From Bacillota bacterium (lineage in GTDB: Bacteria; Bacillota; Clostridia; Peptostreptococcales; Anaerovoracaceae): a stretch of 9,502 nucleotides of DNA. Every line of letters begins with the position of its first letter. Position 1 is the first letter of the stretch. Where the stretch lies: positions 1 to 9,502 of the forward strand of contig JAEEUO010000022.1 of the NCBI GenBank assembly GCA_016286935.1. Reading direction: 5' to 3'. Shown here one piece after another: positions 1 to 6,598 of this stretch. Both the position numbers and the translations under genes were made by a program. The notes beneath the pieces are model-generated. The model ran no database searches. It was not told where the DNA came from and was given only the letters and a program-made list of their open reading frames with translations.

Positions 1-129
1 ACTACGCAGGCGCTGTCAAGTGGGCCTACGCGGCCGGCGTCACCGAGGGCGTCTCCGAAACGTCCTTCGACCCGGACGGCGACTGCCTGCGCTGCCAGGC
101 CGTGACGTTCCTCTATCGCGCGTTCCGGA
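1..129 (+). repeat. Direct repeat of SLH-coding DNA, left copy
   Basis: Bases 1-129 align without gaps to 5826-5954. They differ at fewer than one base in six, and identical runs of 23 to 29 nt occur around 36-58 and 60-88. The left copy ends the upstream paralogue and the right copy ends the giant gene. Both are read in the same codon register. Confidence 0.85.
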
Positions 130-167
130 AAAATGAAGACGAAACCCAGGGAGGTGCCGACCAATGA
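1..167 (+). CDS. C-terminal end of an SLH-domain surface protein (5' partial)
   Basis: Reading from base 3, the frame is open and ends at a TGA at 165-167, giving 54 visible codons. The first ~41 residues are the end of an S-layer homology (SLH) domain, with WAYAAGVTEG, the FDPDGDC turn and a closing VTFLYRA helix. A short polar tail ending GGADQ follows. SLH domains normally bind secondary cell-wall polymer and hold exported proteins on Gram-positive-type surfaces. The segment closely matches the third SLH domain of the next gene in both protein and DNA, so the two genes are tandem paralogues. The stop overlaps the next ATG as ATGA, which suggests one transcript and translational coupling. 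The usual acidic TRAE-like motif is replaced by LRCQ. What the rest of the protein displays cannot be known from this window. Confidence 0.9.
   Translation, partial: YAGAVKWAYAAGVTEGVSETSFDPDGDCLRCQAVTFLYRAFRKNEDETQGGADQ
148..156 (+). promoter_or_regulatory. Ribosome binding site of the giant SLH gene
   Basis: AGGGAGGTG ends 7 nt before the ATG at 164, and its GGAGG core is 9 nt away. It lies inside the last codons of the upstream gene. It fixes the start of the large ORF, which runs straight into a signal peptide, and it supports coupled translation through the ATGA overlap. Confidence 0.85.
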
Positions 168-3100
168 AGACAAAACGTTTCTTCGCGATCCTTCTGACGC
201 TCTGCATGATCCTCACGGCGCTGCCGTCCGCGGCGTTCGCGGACGATCCCCAGCCGAGCGTCGTGACGGATTCCTATGAGGAAGATCCGATCGACATCAC
301 CGCCGATCCGCCGCCGGCATCGCTCGACACCGTCGATTTCGGCGTCGACTCGGGGATCTCCGCGCCGTGGGACGGCACGTTCGTGACCGTCGAGGCGAAC
401 GACTACGTCCAGGGGGTCGGCTTCGCCTCCGATCCGTTCGCCGGCCGGAACCCCGGATCCGGTACCCAGAACGATCCCTACCTCCTCAGCAGCGCGGCGG
501 ATCTGAAGACGCTCTCCGACATGACCCAGAACGGCGCCATGGAGAATAAACTGTACTTCCGGCTGCTCTGCGACGTGGACCTCTCCGCGTACGGCGACTG
601 GAAGCCGATCGGCCCGGACGACAGCCGTGCGTTCAAAGGCGAGTTCGACGGCGGCGGCTGCGTGATCACCGGCCTTTCGGCCGTGAGCAACGGCGCAAAC
701 CGCGGCCTCTTCGGCGTGAGTGAAGGCGCGATCAAAAACCTGACCGTCGTCGGCACCGTCTGCGGCGACTCCAACGTCGGCGGCATCGTCGGCAAGTGCC
801 TCGGCCCGATCGAGAACTGCACCTTCACCGGCGACGTCAAGGGCGGCAACAGCGTCGGCGGCATCGTCGGAAGAAGCGTCGGAAACATCACAAACTGCGC
901 GTTCAACGGCAATCTGGTCTGCTCGAAGGACGGCATCCCGGTCGGCGGAATCGTCCTGAGCGGCTCCGGCGAATACGGCGGCGGGATCTCGGGCATCTGC
1001 CTGGGCGGCACGATCTCCGGCTGCCGTTCCGCTGGCGTGATCGACGCCTTCCAGCAGATCGGCGGCATCGCCGGCCGTGTGGGCGAGGAAGCCGCCGTGC
1101 GCGACTGCGTCAACGAGGCGAGTCTCGTCGCCGACGACGCGGTCGGCGGCATCGCCGGCCTTTGCCTCGGCCTGATCGCGGACTGCGTCAACAACGCGAC
1201 CATTTACGGATACAAGCGCGCCGGCGGCATCGTCGGCCAGATCTTCGGCCTCGTCACCCGCTGCCGGAACACCGGCAAGATCGAAGGGATGTATTACTCC
1301 GGCGGGATCGCCGGCGGGACCGCCGTGACGAACGTAACCGTTACCATCCTCGGTCCCCGGTTCGGGGAGGGCTGGAACGGCCAGGCCGGAGAGATCTCCT
1401 ACTGCGTCAACGAAGGCGACGTCGGTCTTCCCGGGACCGACTGCAGCGGCGGCATCTCCGGATGGGGCTATATCGCGACGCTCATCACCGGCTGCGAAAA
1501 CAGAGGCAGCGTCGAAGGCAAGATCGATTGCGGCGGCATCGTCGGCTACAGCCAGGCGACCGTCACGGGATGCGTCAATACCGGCCGCGTCAAGGTATAC
1601 GAGTGTGACGCGGGCGGCATCGCCGGCAGAACCCATAACGGCACGATCGCTCACTGCGTCAACGAAGGCGACGTCGAGTGCGCCAAAAAATGGGCCGGCG
1701 GCATCGTCGGAAGAAACAACAGCACCGTGATCCAATACTGCATCAACAAGGGCACCGTTCTCTGCAACGACGAAGCGGGCGGCATCGTCGGATACCTCAG
1801 CGGCCACGTGACCCGCTGCGTCAGCTTCGGCGAGGTGCGCGGCAGCAAGCTCTGGCCCGGGCAAGCGGAGGACCTCGGTTCCGTCAGCGGATACGCGTGG
1901 GACGCAACGATCGAGGACTGCTACCTCGACTGCAAGCTGGGAGGAAACACGGCGAACGGCGCTCTGTTCCCCGTCGGCCGCAACGAGGGAACCAAATATT
2001 CTCCGGTCACGGTCCGGAACAACTACTCCGCAACGAATTATCTTTCGATCAACAGCCAGGGCACCTTCTCCGACGAGGTCTGGTATGACACGGGAGACAA
2101 GCTCTGGCTCCGCAACATGAGCCCGATGGCCGAGAACGGCGTCGTGACCGTCCGGAACGCCGAACAGCTCGAATGCCTCGCCCGGATGGTGAACCACGGC
2201 ATGGACTACTACGGGACGACGATACTCCTCGACGCCGACCTCGACCTCGAGGGGATCCCGTTCGAGCCGATCGCGCACTGGGATGTTTACGACGGCACCC
2301 TTTTCAAGGGCAACTTCGCCGGCCAGGGGCACACGATCTCCAACCTGACCATCGATCAGGCCGCCGACCGGGTCGGCCTCTTCGGCTACATCAAGGGCGG
2401 ATCGGTCAAAAACCTGAAGGTGAACGGAACCGTCACCGGCGAGGAGGAGACCGGCGGACTCGTCGGCCGGCTCGAGGGCGGCTCCGTTGAGAACTGCTCG
2501 TTCACCGGCAACGTCTCCGGCACCGACTGGGTCGGCGGACTCGTCGGCTATATCAGAAACTACGGACTCGTCAAGGGCTGCTCGTACATCGGCGGCTCCG
2601 TAACAGGCAGCGATTACGTCGGCGGAATCGCCGGCCAGATCAGCCAGCCCGGCCGCGACAACGACGGCGGCCGCATCGAGGACAGCTGCTCCGTCGGCGC
2701 CGTCACGGGCGGCGAATGCGTCGGCGGCTGCCTCGGCGACCTCTCCGCCGACAGCCATATGAAAAACTGCTATCACTACACCGGCGCCGTGACCGGAAGC
2801 TCCAAGGTCGGCGCCCTCGTCGGCGACGCGAAGACGTCAAAGGTCTTCGACTGCTTCTACCTCACCGGAACGGCCGCGAAGGGCGACGGGACCGCGAGCG
2901 ATTCGAGCGGCCACGTCTCGCCTCTCACGGCGGACCGGTTCATTGAATATTCCAGCTTCCCGTGGTCGTTCGGCTCGGTCTGGTCGCTGCGCTACCACCG
3001 TCCCGTCCCGGAATGGCAGCTCGCGTCCGTCACGCTCGACGCGAACGGCGGGACCGGCACGATGGCCGCCAGACGGACGGCGGAGGTCCCACCCTGCGCC

Positions 3101-5971
3101 TTCACGCGCGACGGGTATGATTTCATCGGCTGGGCGACCGATCCGGCTCTCGGCGGAGAGTTCCTCCGTCCCGGCGATCCGCTGCTCGAGCACGACCCCG
3201 TCACGCTCTACGCGGTCTGGGGAAAACCGGAATCCGTCGGTTACGTCGACGGCACAGGCGCTCCCCAGAGCCCGCAAACCACCTACGTGCTCAATTCGTC
3301 CCTTCTGAACCTTGAGGGCGGATCGGGCGCTCCGAGCAAGGGCTGGTACAGCGTCGACGGCATTCTGATCGACGCGGGCCGCATCGAGGTCTCGGGCGAC
3401 GTCAATCTCATCCTCAAGGACGGCACGGCTCTGATCGCCCTCGGCGGCATCCACGTTCCCGCGGGCAGTTCCCTCACGGTCTACGGCCAGGAGAACCTCT
3501 ACCCCGCCCGCGGCACGACGCAGGGCACGGGAACGCTCATCGCCCAGAATTACGCGATCTCCGCCGGGAAGATCCGCACTTCCGATAACGCCGCGATCGG
3601 CGGCAACGACGGCGAACCGTCCGGCAATATCACGATCCACGGCGGCATCGTCTCCGCCTCCGCGCAGGGCGGCGCCGCGATCGGCGGCGGCCGGGGCGCG
3701 TCGAGCGGCGTCATTACAGTCATCAACGGCCACGTCAACGCCCAGGGCGGCAGCGGATCGGCCGCGATCGGCGGCGGTATGAACGCCAGAGGCGGAACCG
3801 TCGCGATCGAGGGCGGCGTCGTCGTCGCGGTCGCCGGATCCGGTGCACAGGCGGTCGGCAGCGGCCGGAACGGCGCTTCGCCCGCCGCGGCCGGTATCGC
3901 CGCGCAGATCGTTGTCTACGGCAGCCCGACGGCGGAGGACCCCGTCGCGGCTTCCGAACGGGAATCCGTCCTCCGCGGCAAGTACGCGCGGATCGAGCCC
4001 GTCAAGCTCGCTCAGGAGCTGGCGTTCGCGACCGATTCTGTCCAAAAGGAACTCGGAGACGCTGATTTCACGATCGCCGCGGCCCACACCGCCGGCGACG
4101 GCAAACTCCGCTATTCGAGCAGCGACACCGGCGTCGCGACGGTCGACGCGGACGGCAAGGTCCGCCTCGTCGGCGAGGGCGAAGCCGTGATCCGCGCCGC
4201 GGTCGGCGAAACGGTCCTCTACAAGTCCGCGAAGGCGTCCTATACGCTGACCGTGACGACGCCGAAGGAGCCCGTCCCGGACGCCGTCTTTACGGCTACG
4301 GGCCCCGACAGCGGCACGCTTTCCAACCTCGACGCGGGCGCGTCCTACACGGTCGGCGGCGCGGGGATCCTCACGGAAACGGCGATCCAGTCCGATTCGG
4401 ATGGCAGCTGCGCGTTCCACTCCGGCCTCGCGGCAGGCCCTCTGAGCGTCGTGAAGAACGGCGGCGACCCGTACCCGCTTGCCAGCGACGCCCAGACGCT
4501 CACGGTCGCGAAAGCCGCGACGCCGGCGCTGATCGCCGTCCAGCCTGATACGATCAACGGCACGGGTTCGATCCCGACGACGGCCGGCCACCAGAAGAGC
4601 ATCAACGGAACGGACTGGGAGGATGCGGACGGCGCATGGACCGGCCTCGTTCCCGGCACGTACTACGTGCGCGTCAAAGCGAGCGGCTCTTCGCTCGCGT
4701 CCGATCCCCAGACGATCACGATCACGGACTTCGATCCCAACAAAGAACCGACTCCCGCCGCGTCGTTCACCGCGACCGGTCCGGACAGCGGCGTCCTTTC
4801 CGGCCTCACTCCGGACGCGGAATACGCGGTCGGCGGCGCGGGGATCGCTCCGGACACGGCGATCACAGCCGGCGCTGACGGTTCCTATGCGTTTGACGCC
4901 GGCCTGGCCGCGGGCGATCTCTCCGTCGTGAAGAAGGGCAACGGCTCGACCACGCTCGACAGCGGCGCCCAGACGGTCACGGTCTCGAAGGCCGCTTCTC
5001 CCGCGTATCTCGCTTCGACCGGCTGCACGACCGAAGCGGACGACGACGGCACGATCACCGGAACCGACGCCTCGATGGAATACCGCGCGGCCGACGGCGA
5101 TTGGACGCCGGTCGCCGGCACTTCCGTGACAGGCCTTTCCGCCGGAACGTATTCCGTCCGCGTCAAAGCGGACGGTGCGGCGCTCTCGTCCGATCCCGCG
5201 GACGTAACGGTCGCGGCCTACGTCCCGCCCGTCACGCCCGACCCCCAGCCCGGAAACGATCCCCAGCCCCAGCCGGCAGACGATCCCGTGCCGGAGATCG
5301 GTCTGCAGGAATACCCGGAGCCCGCGGTCAGCGATGAGCCGAAGCCCGATCCCGATCCGGAGCCGTACACGCCGGTCAGCGACGAGCCCGAACCGACGGT
5401 CAGCGACGAGCCCGAACCGGAGCCGGAGCCCGTGGTCCTTCCCGAGGACGTGAACGAGGAGGACTACTACTACGGCGCGGTGTCCTGGGCGTATGAGAAC
5501 GCGATCGCCGAAGGCAGGGACGAGACGACGTTCGATCCCGACGGCAAGACGAGCCGCGCCGAGATGGTGACGTTCCTCTGGAGAGCGGCCGGCAAGCCCG
5601 AGCCGTCGATCACGGAATGCCCGTTCACCGACGTCGACCCGGACGACTTCTACTGCAAGGCCGTCCTCTGGGCGTATGAAAACGGGATCACCGAAGGCGT
5701 GACCGCCACGTTGTTCGATCCGGACGGGATCGTCAGCCGCGCGATGGCCGTGACGTTCCTCTTCCGCGCGATCGGCATGGCGACCGACGTCGAGATCCCG
5801 TTCACCGACGTCCCGAAGGACGCGTACTACGCGGGCGCGGTCCGCTGGGCCTACGCGAACGGCGTCACCGAGGGCGTCTCCGACACGTCCTTCGACCCGG
5901 ACGGCGACTGCCTCCGCTCGATGGCCGTGACGTTCCTCTTCCGCGCGTACGGAAAGGACGTCTCCCAATAA
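164..5971 (+). CDS. Giant secreted SLH-anchored protein with GLUG beta-solenoid, InlB-type repeat and Ig-like modules
   Basis: 1935 residues. Residues 1-26 are a Sec signal peptide (basic MKTKR, hydrophobic core, likely cleavage AFA|DD). Two solenoid blocks follow. Each has a DLD/DVDL-type N-cap (from ~96 and ~656) and then GLUG-type rungs: about 12 GGIxG rungs at ~181-600 and about 5 at ~738-905. A W/F-rich tail (~919-953) leads to an InlB/Listeria-Bacteroides repeat (~955-1020, DANGGTG to YAVWG). Next come a glycine-rich AAIGGG beta-helix (~1027-1280), a Big_2-like Ig domain (~1284-1366), two tandem ~159-residue modules (from 1370 and 1529), a Pro/Glu linker (~1688-1762), and three SLH domains (~1766-1813, 1820-1872, 1880-1932). 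SLH domains usually bind secondary cell-wall polymer, so a surface adhesin or S-layer-associated display role is likely; the ligand is unknown. The start is set by a strong RBS and the ATGA overlap with the upstream paralogue. A terminator follows at 6019-6050. No enzymatic motif was seen. Confidence 0.93.
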   Translation: MKTKRFFAILLTLCMILTALPSAAFADDPQPSVVTDSYEEDPIDITADPPPASLDTVDFGVDSGISAPWDGTFVTVEANDYVQGVGFASDPFAGRNPGSGTQNDPYLLSSAADLKTLSDMTQNGAMENKLYFRLLCDVDLSAYGDWKPIGPDDSRAFKGEFDGGGCVITGLSAVSNGANRGLFGVSEGAIKNLTVVGTVCGDSNVGGIVGKCLGPIENCTFTGDVKGGNSVGGIVGRSVGNITNCAFNGNLVCSKDGIPVGGIVLSGSGEYGGGISGICLGGTISGCRSAGVIDAFQQIGGIAGRVGEEAAVRDCVNEASLVADDAVGGIAGLCLGLIADCVNNATIYGYKRAGGIVGQIFGLVTRCRNTGKIEGMYYSGGIAGGTAVTNVTVTILGPRFGEGWNGQAGEISYCVNEGDVGLPGTDCSGGISGWGYIATLITGCENRGSVEGKIDCGGIVGYSQATVTGCVNTGRVKVYECDAGGIAGRTHNGTIAHCVNEGDVECAKKWAGGIVGRNNSTVIQYCINKGTVLCNDEAGGIVGYLSGHVTRCVSFGEVRGSKLWPGQAEDLGSVSGYAWDATIEDCYLDCKLGGNTANGALFPVGRNEGTKYSPVTVRNNYSATNYLSINSQGTFSDEVWYDTGDKLWLRNMSPMAENGVVTVRNAEQLECLARMVNHGMDYYGTTILLDADLDLEGIPFEPIAHWDVYDGTLFKGNFAGQGHTISNLTIDQAADRVGLFGYIKGGSVKNLKVNGTVTGEEETGGLVGRLEGGSVENCSFTGNVSGTDWVGGLVGYIRNYGLVKGCSYIGGSVTGSDYVGGIAGQISQPGRDNDGGRIEDSCSVGAVTGGECVGGCLGDLSADSHMKNCYHYTGAVTGSSKVGALVGDAKTSKVFDCFYLTGTAAKGDGTASDSSGHVSPLTADRFIEYSSFPWSFGSVWSLRYHRPVPEWQLASVTLDANGGTGTMAARRTAEVPPCAFTRDGYDFIGWATDPALGGEFLRPGDPLLEHDPVTLYAVWGKPESVGYVDGTGAPQSPQTTYVLNSSLLNLEGGSGAPSKGWYSVDGILIDAGRIEVSGDVNLILKDGTALIALGGIHVPAGSSLTVYGQENLYPARGTTQGTGTLIAQNYAISAGKIRTSDNAAIGGNDGEPSGNITIHGGIVSASAQGGAAIGGGRGASSGVITVINGHVNAQGGSGSAAIGGGMNARGGTVAIEGGVVVAVAGSGAQAVGSGRNGASPAAAGIAAQIVVYGSPTAEDPVAASERESVLRGKYARIEPVKLAQELAFATDSVQKELGDADFTIAAAHTAGDGKLRYSSSDTGVATVDADGKVRLVGEGEAVIRAAVGETVLYKSAKASYTLTVTTPKEPVPDAVFTATGPDSGTLSNLDAGASYTVGGAGILTETAIQSDSDGSCAFHSGLAAGPLSVVKNGGDPYPLASDAQTLTVAKAATPALIAVQPDTINGTGSIPTTAGHQKSINGTDWEDADGAWTGLVPGTYYVRVKASGSSLASDPQTITITDFDPNKEPTPAASFTATGPDSGVLSGLTPDAEYAVGGAGIAPDTAITAGADGSYAFDAGLAAGDLSVVKKGNGSTTLDSGAQTVTVSKAASPAYLASTGCTTEADDDGTITGTDASMEYRAADGDWTPVAGTSVTGLSAGTYSVRVKADGAALSSDPADVTVAAYVPPVTPDPQPGNDPQPQPADDPVPEIGLQEYPEPAVSDEPKPDPDPEPYTPVSDEPEPTVSDEPEPEPEPVVLPEDVNEEDYYYGAVSWAYENAIAEGRDETTFDPDGKTSRAEMVTFLWRAAGKPEPSITECPFTDVDPDDFYCKAVLWAYENGITEGVTATLFDPDGIVSRAMAVTFLFRAIGMATDVEIPFTDVPKDAYYAGAVRWAYANGVTEGVSDTSFDPDGDCLRSMAVTFLFRAYGKDVSQ
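704..1940 (+). repeat. GLUG-type rungs, block 1, one cysteine per rung
   Basis: This stretch encodes about a dozen short repeats with the consensus GGI(V/A)G, a few residues, then xxC(V/T/A)N and a glycine-rich turn. Examples are GGIVGKC, GGIVGRS, GGIAGRV, GGIAGLC, GGIVGQI, GGISGWG, GGIVGYS, GGIAGRT, GGIVGRN and GGIVGYL. The repeats diverge more in DNA than in protein, so the array is old and under selection rather than freshly amplified. The GLUG assignment is from motif resemblance. Confidence 0.8.
2375..2880 (+). repeat. GLUG-type rungs, block 2
   Basis: A second, shorter solenoid begins with GLFGYIKGGSVKNL, the counterpart of GLFGVSEGAIKNL in block 1. It continues with GGLVG, GGLVG, GGIAG, GGCLG and GALVG rungs. 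An N-cap domain upstream (from about 2131) mirrors the cap of block 1, so cap and rungs were probably duplicated together within the gene and then diverged. Confidence 0.75.
4271..4747 (+). repeat. Tandem ~159-residue module, copy 1
   Basis: This copy starts PVPDAVFTATGPDSG and includes YTVGGAGI, GLAAG, LSVVK and AQTLTVAKAA. It ends with a GTYYVRVKASG strand pair. The order matches copy 2 directly downstream, and the protein similarity is clear. It is probably a pair of small beta-sandwich domains acting as a stalk. No family is assigned with confidence. Confidence 0.8.
4748..5221 (+). repeat. Tandem ~159-residue module, copy 2
   Basis: This copy starts PTPAASFTATGPDSG and carries YAVGGAGI, GLAAGDLSVVKK, AQTVTVSKAASPA and GTYSVRVKADG in the same order as copy 1. 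Many substitutions separate the two copies, so the duplication is not recent. The Pro/Glu linker begins directly after it. Confidence 0.8.
5326..5430 (+). repeat. VSDEP-type repeats in the Pro/Glu linker
   Basis: The linker before the SLH domains contains VSDEP three times. The last two DNA units are identical over about 22 nt with a 24-nt period (5374-5395 and 5398-5419). Such extended acidic and proline-rich segments usually span the cell wall. The near-perfect tandem could change copy number by slippage in steps of 8 codons. Confidence 0.75.
5826..5954 (+). repeat. Direct repeat of SLH-coding DNA, right copy
   Basis: This is the partner of bases 1-129 and encodes the third SLH domain of the giant protein. 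Differences cluster at a few codons (KW/RW, AA/AN, CQ/SM near the end) while the central EGVS to DGDC stretch is almost unchanged, which suggests recent shared ancestry or gene conversion. Confidence 0.85.
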
Positions 5972-6000
5972 AAGAAAACGCGTTTTCTCTTGCAAACGCG
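5968..6000 (-). terminator. Minus-strand rho-independent terminator
   Basis: Read on the minus strand, CGCGTTT (6000-5994) pairs with AAACGCG (5985-5979) around an 8-nt loop. TTTTCTTTTAT follows immediately. It faces transcription from the yefM/yoeB locus and overlaps the last bases of the surface gene. The same DNA contains a 16-bp perfect palindrome at 5973-5988, which is an alternative fold. Confidence 0.6.
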
Positions 6001-6018
6001 TCCGATTGATGCGAAAAG

Positions 6019-6050
6019 GCGGCCGGCTTCACAGCCGGCCGCTTCTTTTT
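6019..6050 (+). terminator. Terminator of the SLH surface locus (possibly bidirectional)
   Basis: A perfect 10-bp GC stem, GCGGCCGGCT (6019-6028) with AGCCGGCCGC (6033-6042), has a TCAC loop and is followed by TTCTTTTT. This is a textbook intrinsic terminator for the plus strand, 48 nt after the giant gene's stop. An A-run on its left gives CTTTTC after the stem on the minus strand, so it may also act that way. It doubles as the last codons of the broken toxin ORF. Confidence 0.88.
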
Positions 6051-6151
6051 ATATCAATGATCAAGGCATTGATTCTCTTCAGCGTTTTCTTGTCCTGTGT
6101 CTGCCAATACAGGTAGTCTTCCCATGCCTCATCGAACCAGATCTTGATCAT
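6029..6151 (-). pseudogene. yoeB: Truncated YoeB/Txe-family toxin (N-terminal half only)
   Basis: Forty codons from ATG at 6151 read MIKIWFDEAWEDYLYWQTQD and go on through KKTLKRINALI, which closely matches the start of YoeB, including the WxDYLYWQ block. YoeB is a ribosome-dependent mRNA interferase of about 84 residues. The match fades after IDIKRSG, and a TGA follows at 6031-6029 inside the terminator hairpin. The second half is absent, including the catalytic Glu46, Arg65 and C-terminal His83/Tyr84 known from E. coli YoeB. No remainder was seen in any frame downstream. The ATG overlaps the antitoxin stop as ATGA, the usual antitoxin-toxin coupling. The piece is almost certainly inactive as a nuclease. 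Whether it still binds the antitoxin cannot be judged. Confidence 0.85.
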
Positions 6152-6399
6152 TCGTCCACCTCGATCAGTTCGTGGATCTGGCCCTTCCCGGCGGCGATCG
6201 CTGCAAAACCGCGGTCGATCTTTTCGATATATCTCGCGTTTCGCACTTCTTTCATCAGCGCGTTGTATTGATCAAGACTCATCAGAACGACGTTTCGGTT
6301 TGCTTTTCGCGTTACGATCACAGTCTCACCATGATCGACGGCCAAATCGCAGAATTCTTTGAGATTGTTACGCACAGACGTATAATTCGCGGCGATCAT
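6148..6399 (-). CDS. yefM: YefM/Phd-family antitoxin and autorepressor
   Basis: 83 residues, starting MIAANYTSVRNNLKEF. The N-terminal half has the Phd/YefM DNA-binding fold signature (VRNNL, VIVTRKANRNVVLMSLDQYNAL). The C-terminal half, with IEKIDRGFAAIAAGKG followed by an acidic tail, resembles the YefM segment that wraps and blocks YoeB. In characterised systems YefM represses its own promoter, more strongly with YoeB bound. I chose the ATG at 6399 because the GGAGGG at 6409-6414 is about 9-10 nt upstream. A GTG at 6405 would add two residues but sits only 3-4 nt from the Shine-Dalgarno. The gene is intact, whereas its partner is cut at half length, so this is an orphan antitoxin unless another YoeB exists in the genome. 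It could be kept as a regulator or as protection against related toxins; both are inference. Confidence 0.92.
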   Translation of the reverse strand: MIAANYTSVRNNLKEFCDLAVDHGETVIVTRKANRNVVLMSLDQYNALMKEVRNARYIEKIDRGFAAIAAGKGQIHELIEVDE

Positions 6400-6408
6400 C
6401 TTCACTGT

Positions 6409-6417
6409 CCCTCCTTT
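6409..6417 (-). promoter_or_regulatory. Ribosome binding site of yefM
   Basis: AAAGGAGGG on the minus strand. Its spacing favours ATG 6399 over GTG 6405 as the start codon. Confidence 0.75.
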
Positions 6418-6425
6418 CTGTCAAC

Positions 6426-6441
6426 TATATTGTACAGAATA
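6426..6441. promoter_or_regulatory. Probable YefM operator (TGTACA palindrome)
   Basis: TGTACA at 6431-6436 lies in an interrupted palindrome, TAT-N2-TGTACA-N2-ATA, that covers the -10 element of the yefM promoter. The E. coli YefM-YoeB operator is known to use palindromes with a TGTACA core. A near-match, TGTCAA, is centred 12 bp away at 6419-6424 and could be the second, weaker site. Binding would block RNA polymerase directly. The site is read from sequence, and its use by this YefM is inferred. Confidence 0.6.
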
Positions 6442-6457
6442 ACGGACAGGTTTGCAA
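6429..6457 (-). promoter_or_regulatory. Sigma-A-type promoter of the yefM locus
   Basis: On the minus strand TTGCAA (6457-6452) is followed after 17 nt by TACAAT (6434-6429). That is one mismatch from the -10 consensus with ideal spacing. Transcription would begin near 6422 and leave a leader of roughly 23 nt containing the RBS. A second candidate, TTGACA (6515-6510) with TATTTT (6492-6487) at 17 nt, lies upstream and has a weaker -10. Confidence 0.7.
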
Positions 6458-6459
6458 GT

Positions 6460-6598
6460 TTCTTCCGCTGCACTCCTTTCAGGATAAAAATAACGCAGTC
6501 CCACTCCATTGTCAACTATTATTTGGTATTGTTCCCTTGTATTTCCAGTTCATAGCCTCTTTGGTGTTATAAAAGAACTTATGTGTGAAACAAAATCG
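6460..6598. other. AT-rich intergenic stretch with no supported gene
   Basis: This stretch lies between the antitoxin promoter and the hairpin at 6599-6619. Only very short ORFs without convincing ribosome binding sites occur on either strand. The only other signal seen is the weaker upstream promoter candidate for yefM described above. Base composition is clearly lower in GC than the flanking large genes. Confidence 0.5.

Noticed and set aside
194..205. Possible lipobox (LTLC) in the signal peptide of the giant protein
   Set aside because: The cysteine lies within the hydrophobic core and the -1 residue is Leu rather than Gly/Ala/Ser. A normal AFA cleavage site follows, and anchoring is by SLH domains.
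113..2776. Minus-strand open frame of 887 codons antisense to the surface gene
   Set aside because: It is low-complexity (Asp/Ala/Val-rich) and mirrors the sense-strand repeats. GC-ending sense codons leave few antisense stops. The sense frame has a signal peptide, recognisable domains and an RBS.
2837..5995. Minus-strand open frame of 1052 codons
   Set aside because: Arg/Asp/Gly/Val-rich composition with no recognisable domain, exactly opposite the SLH gene, and it runs through the minus-strand terminator. It is a compositional shadow.
6402..6509. A 35-codon minus-strand ORF ending in a GTGA overlap with the alternative yefM start, a possible leader peptide
   Set aside because: It has no ribosome binding site and spans the better yefM promoter and operator, so the main transcript would begin inside it.
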